From Tamlana sp. I1 (GTDB lineage Bacteria; Bacteroidota; Bacteroidia; Flavobacteriales; Flavobacteriaceae), in NCBI RefSeq assembly GCF_015355625.1, contig NZ_JACLAF010000004.1, forward strand, positions 124,001-188,000: 64,000 bases of DNA. Direction: 5' to 3'. The translations under genes and the position numbers were made by a program. The notes beneath the pieces were generated by a model. It saw only the letters and a program-made list of their open reading frames with translations, was not told where the DNA came from and ran no database searches. This document shows, one piece after another, positions 1-10,434 of the stretch. Each line of letters begins with the position of its first letter. Within the stretch, counting starts at the first letter, position 1.

Positions 1-1
1 A

Positions 2-2896
2 GAAGTTGTTATTGGCGATTCTACTAATATTGCAGTTCAATTAGAGGAAGATACAGCTACCCTAGATGAAGTTGTAGTCATTGGTTTCCAGCAAGTAAAG
101 CGAGAAAAAATACTTGGTGCGGTAGACACTGTTAAATCAGAATCTATAAATCAAGCAGCTCCAGTAGACGCTCTTCAAGGTATCCAAGGTAAAGTAGCTG
201 GTGTTCAGATTACTAGTAATAATGGGCCTGGTGAAGGATTTGATATCAAAATTCGTGGGGTGTCTACCTTTACAGCAGGAGCTACAGGACCTTTATATGT
301 TGTTGATGGGCAGCAAACTTTTGATATAGACAATATAGATCCTAACGATATAGAATCGTTAGAGGTTGTTAAGGATGGCGCTACTGCAGCAATTTATGGA
401 GCTCAAGCAGGTAATGGTGTAGTTATTATCACCACAAAAAGAGGTGTTGAAGGTAAAATTAAACTAGATGTTACAACCATAACCGGTATGAATCAACTAG
501 TTGGTGATTTACCAGCTCCAAATGCAGCTCAACGTTTAGAGCAAGAAAGACGACAAGGCATTACATGGGGACCAATTGCTAGAGATTCTTTGAGCTTAGT
601 AACACGTAATTCTCCAGACTTACAGAAAATGGTTACTAGAGTGGGGATAAGACATCAAACCAATGTAGCTTTAAGTGGTGGTAGTGACAAAATGTCTTTC
701 TATTGGAATAATGGATTTTTTAATGAAGAAGGTATTATTTTAAATAGTGATCACAAACGAATTAATACCAGATTAAAGGTTGACGCTACTCCTAACGATA
801 AATTTAAGTTTGGAACATTAATTAATATGTCCTATGAATTTACAAATAGTACGAATCCTGGACCTGTTTTAGGTCACCTTTTAAATAGGGTAGCATATTT
901 ACCTATTTATGAGCCAGATGGGAGTTTTACTCCAGGCTCTCCTAATAAGCAAAGTTTGAATCCAATTCAAAATGCTTTATTAAGAAAAAATGATAGAAGA
1001 CGCTATAGAGCGAATTCATTTAGCTATGCACAATTCCAGATTCTACCTTCCTTATCAATTAGGTCTCAGTTTGGTGTAGATTTCTCATATGAGAAGTTTG
1101 AAGGGTTCACTCCAGCCATCCTGGATGCAAGAAACTATGCAAATGGTATCAATTCAGGTAGTGAGAGACACTTATTGAGATATGGTATCCAGCAGGATAA
1201 TACACTTAACTTTAATCAAAGTTGGGGAAAGCATGATGTTAGTGCCTTTTTAGGAATGCAAATTCAAAGAGACACTTACGAGAATTTAACTTTAAGAGCC
1301 AATTTTGCAAACGATTTAATAGAAACGTTTAATAATTCTCTTTTTGCTGATGCTGATGGAAATCCGCTTGATATCGTAGATAGAACCGGAGGAGATAGAA
1401 CTCAAAATACCCAAACAGGTTTATTTTCTTTATTTACAGGTTTTAATTATGATTATAATAACAAATACTTGGTAGGAGCTACCTTTCGTAGAGATGGATC
1501 TTCAAGTTTCGGAGGAAATAACAAATATGGTTATTTCCCATCGGCTACTTTAGGGTGGAGAATAAGTAAAGAAGGATTCCTTAATAATAGTTCTGTAGTT
1601 TCAAATCTTTTGGTAAGAGCATCTTATGGTATTGTAGGAAACGATAGAATTGGACCATATGATTTCCTAACGACACTTGCTCCTGGTTATAACTATGAAG
1701 GACAAACTGGCTTTGCTCCGTTTTCTCTAGGTAATGAAGATTTAAGATGGGAAGAAACCGAATCAATAAATTTAGGTTTTGATTTAAGCTTATTTAAGGG
1801 TAGAAGATTAAACCTTTCTTTAGATTTATGGGAGAAACTTACAGATGGCTTATTAGTAAATACTGAATTACCTGAAGAGTCCGGATTTAGTGTTGTTAGA
1901 GAAAATAAAGCTGTTGTAAAAAACAGAGGTATGGATTTTACTCTTAGTGGTACAATAGTTCAGAATAAGGATTTTTCTTGGAGATCTAGTTTTAATCTAG
2001 GGTTGCTAGAAAATAAGGTGTTAGAATTAGAAGATGATATATATCAAGGACGATTTGTAACACGCGAAGGAGAGCCTATAGGTAATATTTGGGGATATAA
2101 AAATCATGGTGTTTTTCAATACGACGAATCAAATGCATTTACACCAGAAGGTGAGCAGTTGTATCCAAATTATGATGCTAACGGATTTTTTGAAGGTACT
2201 TATAATAGAGCCAATGGAGATCAATATCCTTTAGGGGCAGATATTAAGCAACTTACTCACGGATCATCTGGAAATACCTTAAGAGGTGGAGACTATTATT
2301 GGGATGATGTAAATGGAGATTTTGTAATAGATAGTGATGATGAGCAGATTTTGGGTAACGGTCTACCAACTGTTTTTGGTGGGTTTTCACACGATATCAC
2401 CTATAAAAACTGGTCTTTCGAAACTTTGTTCGATTATAGTTTTGGTAACGATATTTATAGAAGGTATGATCATGATAGAAACAGTTTAAGAGCAGCAGTA
2501 TTATCTGTCTCTCCAGGTAGACTTGATAATGCTTGGCAAAATCAAGGTGATATAGCTACCTATCCAGCTTTAGAAGGCGGTAATACTAGAGTTCAAAATA
2601 GATTTGATTTTACAGGAGCAACAGCAAATAGCACTTATGTATCGGACGGAAGTTATATTAAATGGAGATATGTTAGGTTTGGTTATAGCTTTCCTCAAGA
2701 AGTTCTGGAAAATCTTAATATTGGTATGACTGGACTTAAGCTTAATTTTTCGGTAAATAACTTGCTCACTTGGACGAACTATCCTGGATATAACCCAGAA
2801 TTTGGTTCTAGAGGTAACCCGTTGACGCCAAGTGAGGATTCATTAAGATATCCAAATGATAGAGAGATTTTATTAACTCTTAGGGCACAATTTTAA
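2..2896 (+). CDS. SusC-like TonB-dependent outer-membrane receptor (5' partial)
   Basis: This is the oligosaccharide import channel of a PUL. The open frame is already running at the window edge, so the start, signal peptide and most of the N-terminal carboxypeptidase-regulatory-like domain lie upstream. 964 residues are visible. A TonB-box-like stretch LDEVVVIG sits at visible residues 21-28, followed by the plug domain with the SusC hallmark DGATAAIYGAQAGNGVV near residues 122-138. The rest is a beta-barrel that ends in an aromatic residue (LTLRAQF), as usual for outer-membrane barrels. A GTG at 260 lies inside the plug and is not the start, because the frame is open and homologous upstream of it. 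SusD begins 10 bp downstream, so the two are co-transcribed. By family it should import oligosaccharides with TonB energy. The ulvan substrate is inferred from the neighbouring enzymes. Confidence 0.96.
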   Translation, partial: EVVIGDSTNIAVQLEEDTATLDEVVVIGFQQVKREKILGAVDTVKSESINQAAPVDALQGIQGKVAGVQITSNNGPGEGFDIKIRGVSTFTAGATGPLYVVDGQQTFDIDNIDPNDIESLEVVKDGATAAIYGAQAGNGVVIITTKRGVEGKIKLDVTTITGMNQLVGDLPAPNAAQRLEQERRQGITWGPIARDSLSLVTRNSPDLQKMVTRVGIRHQTNVALSGGSDKMSFYWNNGFFNEEGIILNSDHKRINTRLKVDATPNDKFKFGTLINMSYEFTNSTNPGPVLGHLLNRVAYLPIYEPDGSFTPGSPNKQSLNPIQNALLRKNDRRRYRANSFSYAQFQILPSLSIRSQFGVDFSYEKFEGFTPAILDARNYANGINSGSERHLLRYGIQQDNTLNFNQSWGKHDVSAFLGMQIQRDTYENLTLRANFANDLIETFNNSLFADADGNPLDIVDRTGGDRTQNTQTGLFSLFTGFNYDYNNKYLVGATFRRDGSSSFGGNNKYGYFPSATLGWRISKEGFLNNSSVVSNLLVRASYGIVGNDRIGPYDFLTTLAPGYNYEGQTGFAPFSLGNEDLRWEETESINLGFDLSLFKGRRLNLSLDLWEKLTDGLLVNTELPEESGFSVVRENKAVVKNRGMDFTLSGTIVQNKDFSWRSSFNLGLLENKVLELEDDIYQGRFVTREGEPIGNIWGYKNHGVFQYDESNAFTPEGEQLYPNYDANGFFEGTYNRANGDQYPLGADIKQLTHGSSGNTLRGGDYYWDDVNGDFVIDSDDEQILGNGLPTVFGGFSHDITYKNWSFETLFDYSFGNDIYRRYDHDRNSLRAAVLSVSPGRLDNAWQNQGDIATYPALEGGNTRVQNRFDFTGATANSTYVSDGSYIKWRYVRFGYSFPQEVLENLNIGMTGLKLNFSVNNLLTWTNYPGYNPEFGSRGNPLTPSEDSLRYPNDREILLTLRAQF

Positions 2897-2906
2897 AATT
2901 AAAGTT

Positions 2907-4463
2907 ATGAAAAATATGATATTAAATAAATTAAAATATACAATATGCAGTCTAGTTTTATTAGGTGTATTGTATTCTTGTGATGATTTTGTTGATGAGT
3001 TACCTATAAGTGAAATTTCTCCAGAGCAATTTTACAAAGATAATGCACAATTAGAAGCGGCATTAATTGGTGCTTATGATGGTGTTCAAGTTGCATACAG
3101 TGATTTTTATATAAATACAGGCGAATTTAGGTCGGATGATTTTCAACCAAATGGAGCCAATGCTTCTAGAAATTCATTACATAATAGCACATTAGATCCA
3201 GGAGAAGGATACTTAAGATGGAGAAATCATTATGTGGTTATTGATAGGGTAAATAGAATTATTGAAGCAGAAAATAATTTTGAAGGTGCAGACCCAAATA
3301 TTATAGGGCAAGCTTATGCTATTAGGTCTAAAGTGTATTTTGATTTGGCACGTATGTGGAATGATGTACCTGTTTTTACCAAACCCATTAATACAGTAAG
3401 TGAAGCTAAACAACCTCAAACGCCATATGCCGAGATTATGTCAAATTTGGTTATTCCTGACATGTTGAAAGCTGAAGAATACCTATCGACAATACAATCA
3501 AACTATAGATTTTCTAAGTCTAGTGTTTTAGCTCATCAAGCTGAAGTTTATATGTGGGAGAAACAAGAACAATTGGCAAAAGAGGCTATAGAGAAGTTAA
3601 TTACACTAGGTTCTCACAGTTTGGTGCAGACTCCAGAAGATTGGCAAAATCTATTCTTGAATCAACCAGCTACCGATCAATTCCCAGACGGTCCTGGTAA
3701 AGTTCAGATGGGACCTGAGTTAATTTTTTCAATTCAATATAATTTTGAAGAGACTTCTTCAGGAGTTGCAAGAGCTTATAATGCTGGGGCAGCTGTAACT
3801 ACCATTTCTGAAGAAACTGAATTAGAATGGATTAGAAGGTTTCCTATCGATTCATTAGGTTGGGCAACAAAGTATCCTAATACAGATCCAGTTTTCTCAC
3901 AGGTAGTAGAAGAAGTAGATACAACATACACAGTTCCGTTATATGGCGATTGGAGACATTTTGCTTGTAGAAACGAAAATGCTACCATGGAAGATGGATT
4001 AGGATCTGCTGCATTTGGGGAAGCCAGATGCACCAAATTTATTAAGAATAGGGTTGGTCTAGATCCAAATGATGATAATACAGATATTCCTGTTTTTCGT
4101 TTTGCTGATATGATTTTGTTGCTCGCAGAGGCCGAACTAAAGCTGGGTAATCCTAATGTATGTTTAGACTTGATTAATCAAGTAAGAACGGCAAGGCAAT
4201 TACCATTAGCATCACAAACTGATTTTGGAAATTCATTTGAAGCGCAGCTAGACTTCTTATTGATAGAAAGAAAATTAGAATTGTTTGGTGAAGCCAAAAG
4301 ATGGTGGGATTTGGTTCGAAATGACAAGGCGGTTGAAGTAATGACTCCAATTTTGAACAATAGAGAAGTAATTCCTTTCGGTGAAGACCGTATTGTTTGG
4401 CCGATTTTCAGAGAACATTTATTGGAAAATGAATTGTTAAATCAAAATCCAGGATGGGATTAA
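2907..4463 (+). CDS. SusD/RagB-like surface glycan-binding lipoprotein
   Basis: This 518-residue protein is the usual partner of the SusC channel and forms the lid that captures glycans. The signal peptide ends in a lipobox LYSC with the lipidated Cys at residue 25, followed by DD, a pattern typical of surface-exposed lipoproteins. The body has the helical TPR-like SusD fold, with the recognisable C-terminal block around ERKLELFGEAKRWWDLVRND and the ending NQNPGW. Length and end motif match full-length SusD proteins. It starts 10 bp after SusC, and a fasciclin-type lipoprotein follows 14 bp after its stop. Surface location and glycan capture follow from the family; ulvan specificity is inferred. 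Confidence 0.96.
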   Translation: MKNMILNKLKYTICSLVLLGVLYSCDDFVDELPISEISPEQFYKDNAQLEAALIGAYDGVQVAYSDFYINTGEFRSDDFQPNGANASRNSLHNSTLDPGEGYLRWRNHYVVIDRVNRIIEAENNFEGADPNIIGQAYAIRSKVYFDLARMWNDVPVFTKPINTVSEAKQPQTPYAEIMSNLVIPDMLKAEEYLSTIQSNYRFSKSSVLAHQAEVYMWEKQEQLAKEAIEKLITLGSHSLVQTPEDWQNLFLNQPATDQFPDGPGKVQMGPELIFSIQYNFEETSSGVARAYNAGAAVTTISEETELEWIRRFPIDSLGWATKYPNTDPVFSQVVEEVDTTYTVPLYGDWRHFACRNENATMEDGLGSAAFGEARCTKFIKNRVGLDPNDDNTDIPVFRFADMILLLAEAELKLGNPNVCLDLINQVRTARQLPLASQTDFGNSFEAQLDFLLIERKLELFGEAKRWWDLVRNDKAVEVMTPILNNREVIPFGEDRIVWPIFREHLLENELLNQNPGWD

Positions 4464-4477
4464 AAAAAGAAGAAATT

Positions 4478-5275
4478 ATGAAAATTTATATAAAAAGTTT
4501 AGTCATTGTCGGGTTGTTATTTGTGCTAAGTGCATGCACTTTAGACGTACAAGACCAGTTTAACTTTAAACCAGAAAACACTTATGCAGATCCTTTCGAG
4601 AATTTAACAGCATGGGAGTATATTCAATCTAGAACGACTACAGATATTGCAGATGATTTAAACAGGAAAGTTTTAAATCAAGAAGAGTTAGATTTTATGA
4701 TTGCAGCTATAAAACATGTTGGTTTTGAAGACCTGTATAGCCAAACAGCAACAAGAAGAACTTACTTCTTGTTAAATAACAATGCTTTTACAGGTGGAAA
4801 TGCGGATAGAGATATTATTAGAGCAGTTACTGGAACCACGCAAGCACCAACGGCAAGGGTAAATGCCGATTCTTTAATGGCTACCATAACCGAGCCTTAT
4901 CAAATAAATAGGCTAAAAGCTATATTGAAGTATCATATCGTAGAAGAAGAGGTGCAACAGGTTCCTAAAATCACCATTTTTGATAAAGATTTTATTTTTA
5001 ATACGCTATTACCTCAAGTTAATATAGATGCTGCAACTGGACAACCTTCAGGATTGTCTTCAGAATTGGCACCTATGGCTTTGAGACGTGACATAGAATG
5101 GGAAATGGAAGCGAATAATTTAAGTGCACCGCTTATAGACACTGCCATACAACCTGGATTTAACGAAAAAATCAGGTCTCATAATTATGTGTTTAATAAT
5201 GGTGTAGGTCATTATCTTAATGATACGGTTAGGTATTACCCTTATCCTTTTTATGATAATTTCACTGTAAATTAA
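4478..5275 (+). CDS. Fasciclin-like (FAS1) lipoprotein, divergent, single domain
   Basis: This is a 265-residue lipoprotein with a clean lipobox LSAC (Cys20). I chose the ATG at 4478 over the in-frame ATG at 4454. The later start puts the signal peptide at the N-terminus, avoids overlap with susD and has a purine-rich stretch (aaaaaagaagaaat) in front. The body looks like one degenerate FAS1 domain: a TYFLLNNNAF block recalls the FAS1 'FAPTNEAF' element, and LKAILKYHIVEEEV recalls the 'LL.YHVV' element. It lies in the SusC/D operon and is followed by a clearer two-domain FAS1 lipoprotein. A role as accessory surface glycan-binding or adhesion protein is inferred from position only. FAS1 assignment is moderate. 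Confidence 0.75.
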   Translation: MKIYIKSLVIVGLLFVLSACTLDVQDQFNFKPENTYADPFENLTAWEYIQSRTTTDIADDLNRKVLNQEELDFMIAAIKHVGFEDLYSQTATRRTYFLLNNNAFTGGNADRDIIRAVTGTTQAPTARVNADSLMATITEPYQINRLKAILKYHIVEEEVQQVPKITIFDKDFIFNTLLPQVNIDAATGQPSGLSSELAPMALRRDIEWEMEANNLSAPLIDTAIQPGFNEKIRSHNYVFNNGVGHYLNDTVRYYPYPFYDNFTVN

Positions 5276-5326
5276 ACTAAAATACAGTGATTAAATAAAA
5301 TATAATTTAATATAAAAAATATTAAC

Positions 5327-6385
5327 ATGAACAGTAAACTAAAAATTTTAAAATATACATGTATTGCCTTCATGTCGTTTCTATTAGTGTTTTCTTGTAA
5401 CATTCCTGAAGATCCAGAATTTTACGAACCATTTGTTCCTTCAGAGGTAGAAAACCCAGAAACAATTTCTCAAATTATTATAGCACGAGAAGATTTCAGT
5501 ATTATGGAATCTGCGATGAGGCTAATTGAGGAAAGTGGAAGTGTAAAAATAATTTCAGAATTAAATGTACCAGGAAGCAGTACGGTTTTTGTCCCAAACG
5601 ATGAAGTTTTTCAAGCTTGGTTGGATATGAATGGTATTGATGACTTGGCTTTACTTGATATAGAGCTTATTGAAAGAGTAATTTTAAATCATATTCTTAT
5701 AGGTGAATTTAACTCTTCAAACCTTGTGTCAGGTTTAACGCATTCTAGAGCTCTAGTTGGAGAGAGAGGTAGTGAAAAGAATGTGTCAATGTATATTGAT
5801 GTATCAAATGGAGGAGTTACAGTAAACGCAGAAGCAAGTGTCATTACAGCAGATGTAGAAGCTAATAATGGTGTAATACATGTAGTAGACAATGTTATTG
5901 AGCTTCCAGTTTTACTTGACTTTTCGGTTATGGTACCCTCTTTAACTACGTTTTACGATGCTGTGCAATATGCCGATACAGCTCGTGATGCAGATGGTAA
6001 TGGCCCTAATTTAATGGCTAAATTAATAGATTCTGAGGCAGCCTTAACTTTATTAATGCCTAACAATGATGCCTTTACTGATTTGTTAGTGGAACAAGGT
6101 GTCTCTAATTTAACAGATTTAGACCCATGGTTCGTGGCAGACGCTATTTCAACACAATTAATTAACATAGCCGCAATTTCTTCTCAAGAGATGGTAGATA
6201 TCGGAAGGCCTTTTGCTCTTCCTGCCTCTAATAATGAATTGTTGCAGATAGACCCAATTAATTTAACAGTTACAGATCCTAATAACAGAACAGCAAATTT
6301 CATTCCCGGTTTAATTGATATTACAGCCGTAAATGGATTTGTTCATGCGATTGATAAAGTATTATTACCTATGCCTACACCATAA
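5327..6385 (+). CDS. Fasciclin (FAS1) domain lipoprotein, two domains
   Basis: This 352-residue lipoprotein has a signal peptide ending LVFSC (Cys24). Two FAS1 repeats are visible. The first spans about residues 55-197, with STVFVPNDEVFQAW, ILNHILIGEF and NGVIHVVDNVI blocks. The second spans about 205-350, with LTLLMPNNDAF and NGFVHAIDKVLLP blocks. FAS1 domains are adhesion modules in many organisms; in PULs of marine Bacteroidota such lipoproteins follow SusC/D and may bind glycan at the surface, but I know of no settled function. It is the last gene before a strong hairpin terminator, so it closes the SusC/D transcript. The 51-bp gap to the preceding gene shows no promoter-like element. Confidence 0.88.
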   Translation: MNSKLKILKYTCIAFMSFLLVFSCNIPEDPEFYEPFVPSEVENPETISQIIIAREDFSIMESAMRLIEESGSVKIISELNVPGSSTVFVPNDEVFQAWLDMNGIDDLALLDIELIERVILNHILIGEFNSSNLVSGLTHSRALVGERGSEKNVSMYIDVSNGGVTVNAEASVITADVEANNGVIHVVDNVIELPVLLDFSVMVPSLTTFYDAVQYADTARDADGNGPNLMAKLIDSEAALTLLMPNNDAFTDLLVEQGVSNLTDLDPWFVADAISTQLINIAAISSQEMVDIGRPFALPASNNELLQIDPINLTVTDPNNRTANFIPGLIDITAVNGFVHAIDKVLLPMPTP

Positions 6386-6836
6386 ATACTAATGATTCAT
6401 TAAAGTTTTATGTAGTTCATATTTATTATAAAGAACTTTATTGATGATATGTATTGGATATATGCATAGGAGTAGTGGTTAATTAAGGTTAGTTTAGTTG
6501 TGAAGCCCTCTGTTTAATAAAATATAGAGGGCTTTCTTTCTAACCTAATTCGTGTATGCCGTAAATCAATAGGTAGTTACATGTAAATAGAAAGTGTGCT
6601 GCCTTCGATTATCGATTACTAGCTATTAAAGTAACTCCTACTTTTTACTAGTAAAAAATAATAAATTCTAATAAAAATTCTTGATTCCAAAGTATTAGCA
6701 AATTGGTAGTTGGAAAAATATGGATAAAGCCAATTAGGTTATCAGTTAAGGCAAAAAAACAGTTTTATATCGGTACTGTTTACAGATAAAGAGATCTTAA
6801 AAAGGATAATAAAAAGAGATAAACTAAATTTTAGAT
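6386..6836. other. Intergenic: terminator and leader of the long enzyme operon
   Basis: No coding potential is seen. The left part holds the terminator of the SusC/D operon (6503-6541). The right part must hold the promoter for the enzyme run that starts at 6837. The CAGGAYAR direct repeat found at eight other promoters is not present here with the right spacing. The last bases before the start (GATAAACTAAATTTTAG) do resemble the AACTAAA leader of the regulated genes. A different promoter type, or read-through, is therefore possible. Confidence 0.6.
6503..6541 (+). terminator. Rho-independent terminator after the SusC/D operon
   Basis: A perfect 9-bp stem AAGCCCTCT (6503-6511) and AGAGGGCTT (6526-6534) encloses a 14-nt AT-rich loop and is followed by the T-rich tail TCTTTC. 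It stands 118 bp after the second fasciclin gene, with no gene between. Confidence 0.85.
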
Positions 6837-9800
6837 ATGTATAAGAACATTTTTTTAATAGCATTAATAACATCATTTACGGGGTTAAAAATCGCTAATG
6901 CTCAAAATGATCGTGATGAGAAGCCTAACATTATTTTCATCCTCACAGACGATCAGCGTTTTGACGCTATTGGTTATGCAGGAAATAAATACGTGAGTAC
7001 GCCAGAGATGGATAAGTTAGCTTCAAGTGGTACTTATTTTAATCATGGCATTGTTTCTACACCCATTTGTGCAGCCAGTCGTGCCTCTTTATGGACAGGG
7101 CTTCATGAACGTGCGCATAATTTTAACTTTCAAACGGGAAATGTAAGGGAAGAGTACATGGGGAACGCCTATCCTAAGCTATTAAAGGAAAATGGTTATT
7201 ATACAGGGTTCTATGGTAAATATGGCGTAAGGTACGATAACTTAGAAAGTCAGTTTGACGAATACGAATCCTACGATAGAAATAACAGATATAAAGATAA
7301 AAGAGGATATTATTATAAAACTATCGATAACGATACCGTGCACCTCACACGATATACAGGTCAGCAGGCCATCGATTTTATCGATAAAAATGCAACAAAT
7401 AAAAAACCATTTATGTTGTCTTTAAGTTTTAGTGCACCACATGCCCATGATGGCGCTCCAGAACAATACTTTTGGCAAAACACTACCGATGGTTTGTTGC
7501 AAAATACAACCATTCCAGAACCAGCTTTAGCAGATAAAAAATATTTTGATGCCCAGCCAAAAGCTGTTAGGGAAGGCTTTAATAGACTACGTTGGACTTG
7601 GCGTTATGATACTCCTGAAAAATATCAGCATAGTTTAAAAGGCTATTACCGTATGATTGCTGGAGTGGATTTAGAGATCACAAAAATTAGAGAAAAATTA
7701 AAAGAGAAAAACTTAGACAAAAACACGGTTATCATTGTAATGGGGGATAATGGTTATTTCCTTGGTGAACGTCAGTTAGCAGGGAAATGGTTAATGTACG
7801 ATAATTCTATTCGTGTTCCTCTAATAGTTTATGATCCACGAGTTGAAAAACACCAAGACATATCCGATATGGTGTTAAATATCGATGTTACCCAAACTAT
7901 TGCAGACTTAGCTGGTGTGCAAGCCCCTGCGTCTTGGCAAGGTAAAAGTTTACTGCCTCTTGTAAAACAAGAAACAAACACTATTAATAGAGATACCATT
8001 TTAATTGAACATCTGTGGGATTTTGAGAACATACCACCAAGTGAAGGTGTGCGTACCGAAGAGTGGAAATATTTTCGTTATGTAAACGATCACACTATTG
8101 AAGAACTCTATAATATAAAAAAGGATCCTTTAGAAACTAAAAACTTAATAGGAAAGAAAAAATATAGAGAAGTAGCTGACAAACTTAAAACGAAACTCGA
8201 TGAGTTAATTAAGAAAAATAGTAACGAATTTAGAGCAGCTCCAACCGATTTGACGGTTGAGTTAATTAGAGAGCCTGAAAAAGACGTCACTATTTTCGAT
8301 TTAAAACCTGAATTCGGATGGACGGTCCCATTGGGAGCAAAATTCCAATCGGCTTATCAAATTTTAGTGGCTTCTAGCCAAGATATTATCGATGCCAATA
8401 ACGGCGATGTTTGGGATAGTGGTCAAGTTCGATCATCAGAATCTACTAATGTAGAACATCAAGGTAAAGCTTTAGAAGTAGGAAAGACTTATTATTGGAA
8501 AGTTAGAATTTGGGACGAAGAAAATCGTTTAGTTGATTACTCTAAAGCGCAAAAGTTTACTACAGGAAAGAGTGATAGCTATATCATATCTACAGAAAAT
8601 AAATTTGAAATTGATAAGATAGAACCAGCCAAATTTGAAAATAGAAATGGCGTTTATTTTATAGATTTTGGTAAAGCCGCATTTGCTACAATGGATTTTA
8701 CCTACCATGCAAAAACGCCACATACGTTAATCGTAAGAGTGGGTGAAATGCTTGATGCTAACGGAAATGTAAATAGAACTCCACCGGCTAAAAGTAACAT
8801 TAGATACCAGGAGTTGAAGGTTGCTGTAAAACCAGGCAAATCGGAATATAGAATTCCTGTACAAACTGATGAAAGAAACACTAGGGCAAACAAAGCCATT
8901 CCATTACCAGATGGTTTCCCGCCACTGGTACCATTTCGATATGCAGAAATTGAAGGTGCTCAGTCGGAAATTAAAATGAACCAAGTAAAACAACTGGCAT
9001 TTCACACTTTTTGGGACGAAAAAGCCAGCCATTTTAGAAGTAATAATGATATTCTAAACCAAGTATGGGATTTATGTAAATATTCTATAAAAGCCACAAC
9101 CTTTAACGGATTATACGTTGATGGCGATCGCGAACGTATTCCTTATGAAGCCGATGCTTATTTAAATCAATTAAGCCATTATACAACCGATAGGGAATAC
9201 GCTATGGCAAGACGTACCATAGAGTATTTTATGAAGCACCCTACATGGCCAACAGAGTGGCAACAGCATGTACCTCTATTACTTTTCGCAGACTACATGT
9301 ATACTGGTAATAAAGAGCTTATCGAGCGTTATTATGAAGATTTAAAACACAAATCGCTTTACGAACTTTCAAATGAAGAAGGTCTGATAACTTCAACCAA
9401 AGTGAATGCCGAGTTCATGAAAAAATTAGGTTTCCCCGAAGGTTATAAAAAGCCCTTAACAGATATTGTTGACTGGCCATCGGCTAATTTTAATGGTAGT
9501 AAAACAAAAGGGGAACGAGATGGTTTTGTTTTTCAACCTTATAATACAGTAATTAACTCTTTCTTCTATGAGAATATGATAATTATGGCTCAATTTGCCA
9601 AAATATTGGGTAAAACCGATGAGGTTTTAGACTTCGAACTTAGAGCATCGAAAGCTAAAAAGGCAGTAAACGAGCAAATGTTCGATAAAAAGCGCGGAAT
9701 TTATGTAGATGGCATTGGTACTGACCATGCATCGCTACATGCCAATATGATGCCTTTAGCATTTGGCTTGGTTCCTGATGAACATGTCGATTCGGTGGTA

Positions 9801-10361
9801 GAATACGTGAAATCTCGTGGTATGGCTTGTAGTGTATATGGTGCACAATTTTTAATGGATGGCTTATATAACGTAGGAGAAGCAGATTATGCCCTTGATT
9901 TATTAGCGAGTACAGCAGAAAGAAGTTGGTATAATATGATTCGTATTGGATCGACCATTACTCTTGAAGCTTGGGATAATAAGTATAAAAACAATCTCGA
10001 CTGGAATCACGCTTGGGGAGCAGTGCCAGCAAATGCTATTCCTAGAGGATTATGGGGTATTAAACCAAAAACGGCAGGATTTGGTATTGCTAGTATTAAA
10101 CCACAAATGGGCAAACTTAAATCTAGTGAAATTACAGTGCCAACTGTTCGCGGTGCCATACACGCAAAGTACACACATAATGGACCTAGATTACAGACCT
10201 ATGAAATTGAAATCCCAGGAAATATGGTGGCCGAGTTTTCTTTAGATGATATAGAAGGGAAGGATTTAATTCATAATGGACAAAAAGTACCAGCTGCTTT
10301 TGGCGCCGTACAATTGTCACCAGGAAAGCATACCATCGAACTAAAAATTAATTCATTTTAA
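6837..10361 (+). CDS. Bimodular S1 sulfatase fused to GH78 alpha-L-rhamnosidase
   Basis: This 1174-residue secreted protein joins two enzymes. A signal peptide (about residues 1-22, ending ANAQ) is followed by an S1 sulfatase module (about 30-460). Its formylglycine motif is CAASR, with the modified Cys at 78, and metal-site blocks ILTDDQ and MGDNGYF are present. From about 475 a GH78 unit follows: an Fn3-like N-terminal sheet (YQILVASSQ ... YYWKVRIWD), then an (alpha/alpha)6 barrel with [13 protein letters not shown] at 761-773, which places candidate acid Glu766. As I recall, the F. agariphila ulvan PUL has the same fusion (S1_25 + GH78). The expected role is removing 3-O-sulfate and then the exposed L-rhamnose from ulvan oligosaccharides in the periplasm. 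It heads the enzyme operon. Confidence 0.95.
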   Translation: MYKNIFLIALITSFTGLKIANAQNDRDEKPNIIFILTDDQRFDAIGYAGNKYVSTPEMDKLASSGTYFNHGIVSTPICAASRASLWTGLHERAHNFNFQTGNVREEYMGNAYPKLLKENGYYTGFYGKYGVRYDNLESQFDEYESYDRNNRYKDKRGYYYKTIDNDTVHLTRYTGQQAIDFIDKNATNKKPFMLSLSFSAPHAHDGAPEQYFWQNTTDGLLQNTTIPEPALADKKYFDAQPKAVREGFNRLRWTWRYDTPEKYQHSLKGYYRMIAGVDLEITKIREKLKEKNLDKNTVIIVMGDNGYFLGERQLAGKWLMYDNSIRVPLIVYDPRVEKHQDISDMVLNIDVTQTIADLAGVQAPASWQGKSLLPLVKQETNTINRDTILIEHLWDFENIPPSEGVRTEEWKYFRYVNDHTIEELYNIKKDPLETKNLIGKKKYREVADKLKTKLDELIKKNSNEFRAAPTDLTVELIREPEKDVTIFDLKPEFGWTVPLGAKFQSAYQILVASSQDIIDANNGDVWDSGQVRSSESTNVEHQGKALEVGKTYYWKVRIWDEENRLVDYSKAQKFTTGKSDSYIISTENKFEIDKIEPAKFENRNGVYFIDFGKAAFATMDFTYHAKTPHTLIVRVGEMLDANGNVNRTPPAKSNIRYQELKVAVKPGKSEYRIPVQTDERNTRANKAIPLPDGFPPLVPFRYAEIEGAQSEIKMNQVKQLAFHTFWDEKASHFRSNNDILNQVWDLCKYSIKATTFNGLYVDGDRERIPYEADAYLNQLSHYTTDREYAMARRTIEYFMKHPTWPTEWQQHVPLLLFADYMYTGNKELIERYYEDLKHKSLYELSNEEGLITSTKVNAEFMKKLGFPEGYKKPLTDIVDWPSANFNGSKTKGERDGFVFQPYNTVINSFFYENMIIMAQFAKILGKTDEVLDFELRASKAKKAVNEQMFDKKRGIYVDGIGTDHASLHANMMPLAFGLVPDEHVDSVVEYVKSRGMACSVYGAQFLMDGLYNVGEADYALDLLASTAERSWYNMIRIGSTITLEAWDNKYKNNLDWNHAWGAVPANAIPRGLWGIKPKTAGFGIASIKPQMGKLKSSEITVPTVRGAIHAKYTHNGPRLQTYEIEIPGNMVAEFSLDDIEGKDLIHNGQKVPAAFGAVQLSPGKHTIELKINSF

Positions 10362-10434
10362 TAAAGTCAATATAAAGTAGTCTACAATATCATTGTTGAA
10401 TGATGAGAATACAGCATTAACCTTTTAGAAAATA

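Noticed and set aside
260-2896. GTG at 260 as the start of the SusC gene
   Set aside because: The same frame is open to the window edge and encodes the TonB box and plug upstream, so the gene begins outside the window.
4454-4477. Earlier ATG for the first fasciclin-like lipoprotein
   Set aside because: It would overlap susD and place eight polar residues before the signal peptide; the ATG at 4478 fits better.
6740-6836. Regulon site before the sulfatase-GH78 operon
   Set aside because: CAGTTAAG (6743) and CAGATAAA (6783) occur but no -7-like box stands 31 nt downstream and neither has CAGG.
9946-10245. Open frame of 99 codons on the + strand inside the sulfatase-GH78 gene
   Set aside because: It lies wholly within a well-supported enzyme in another frame and has no recognisable motif.
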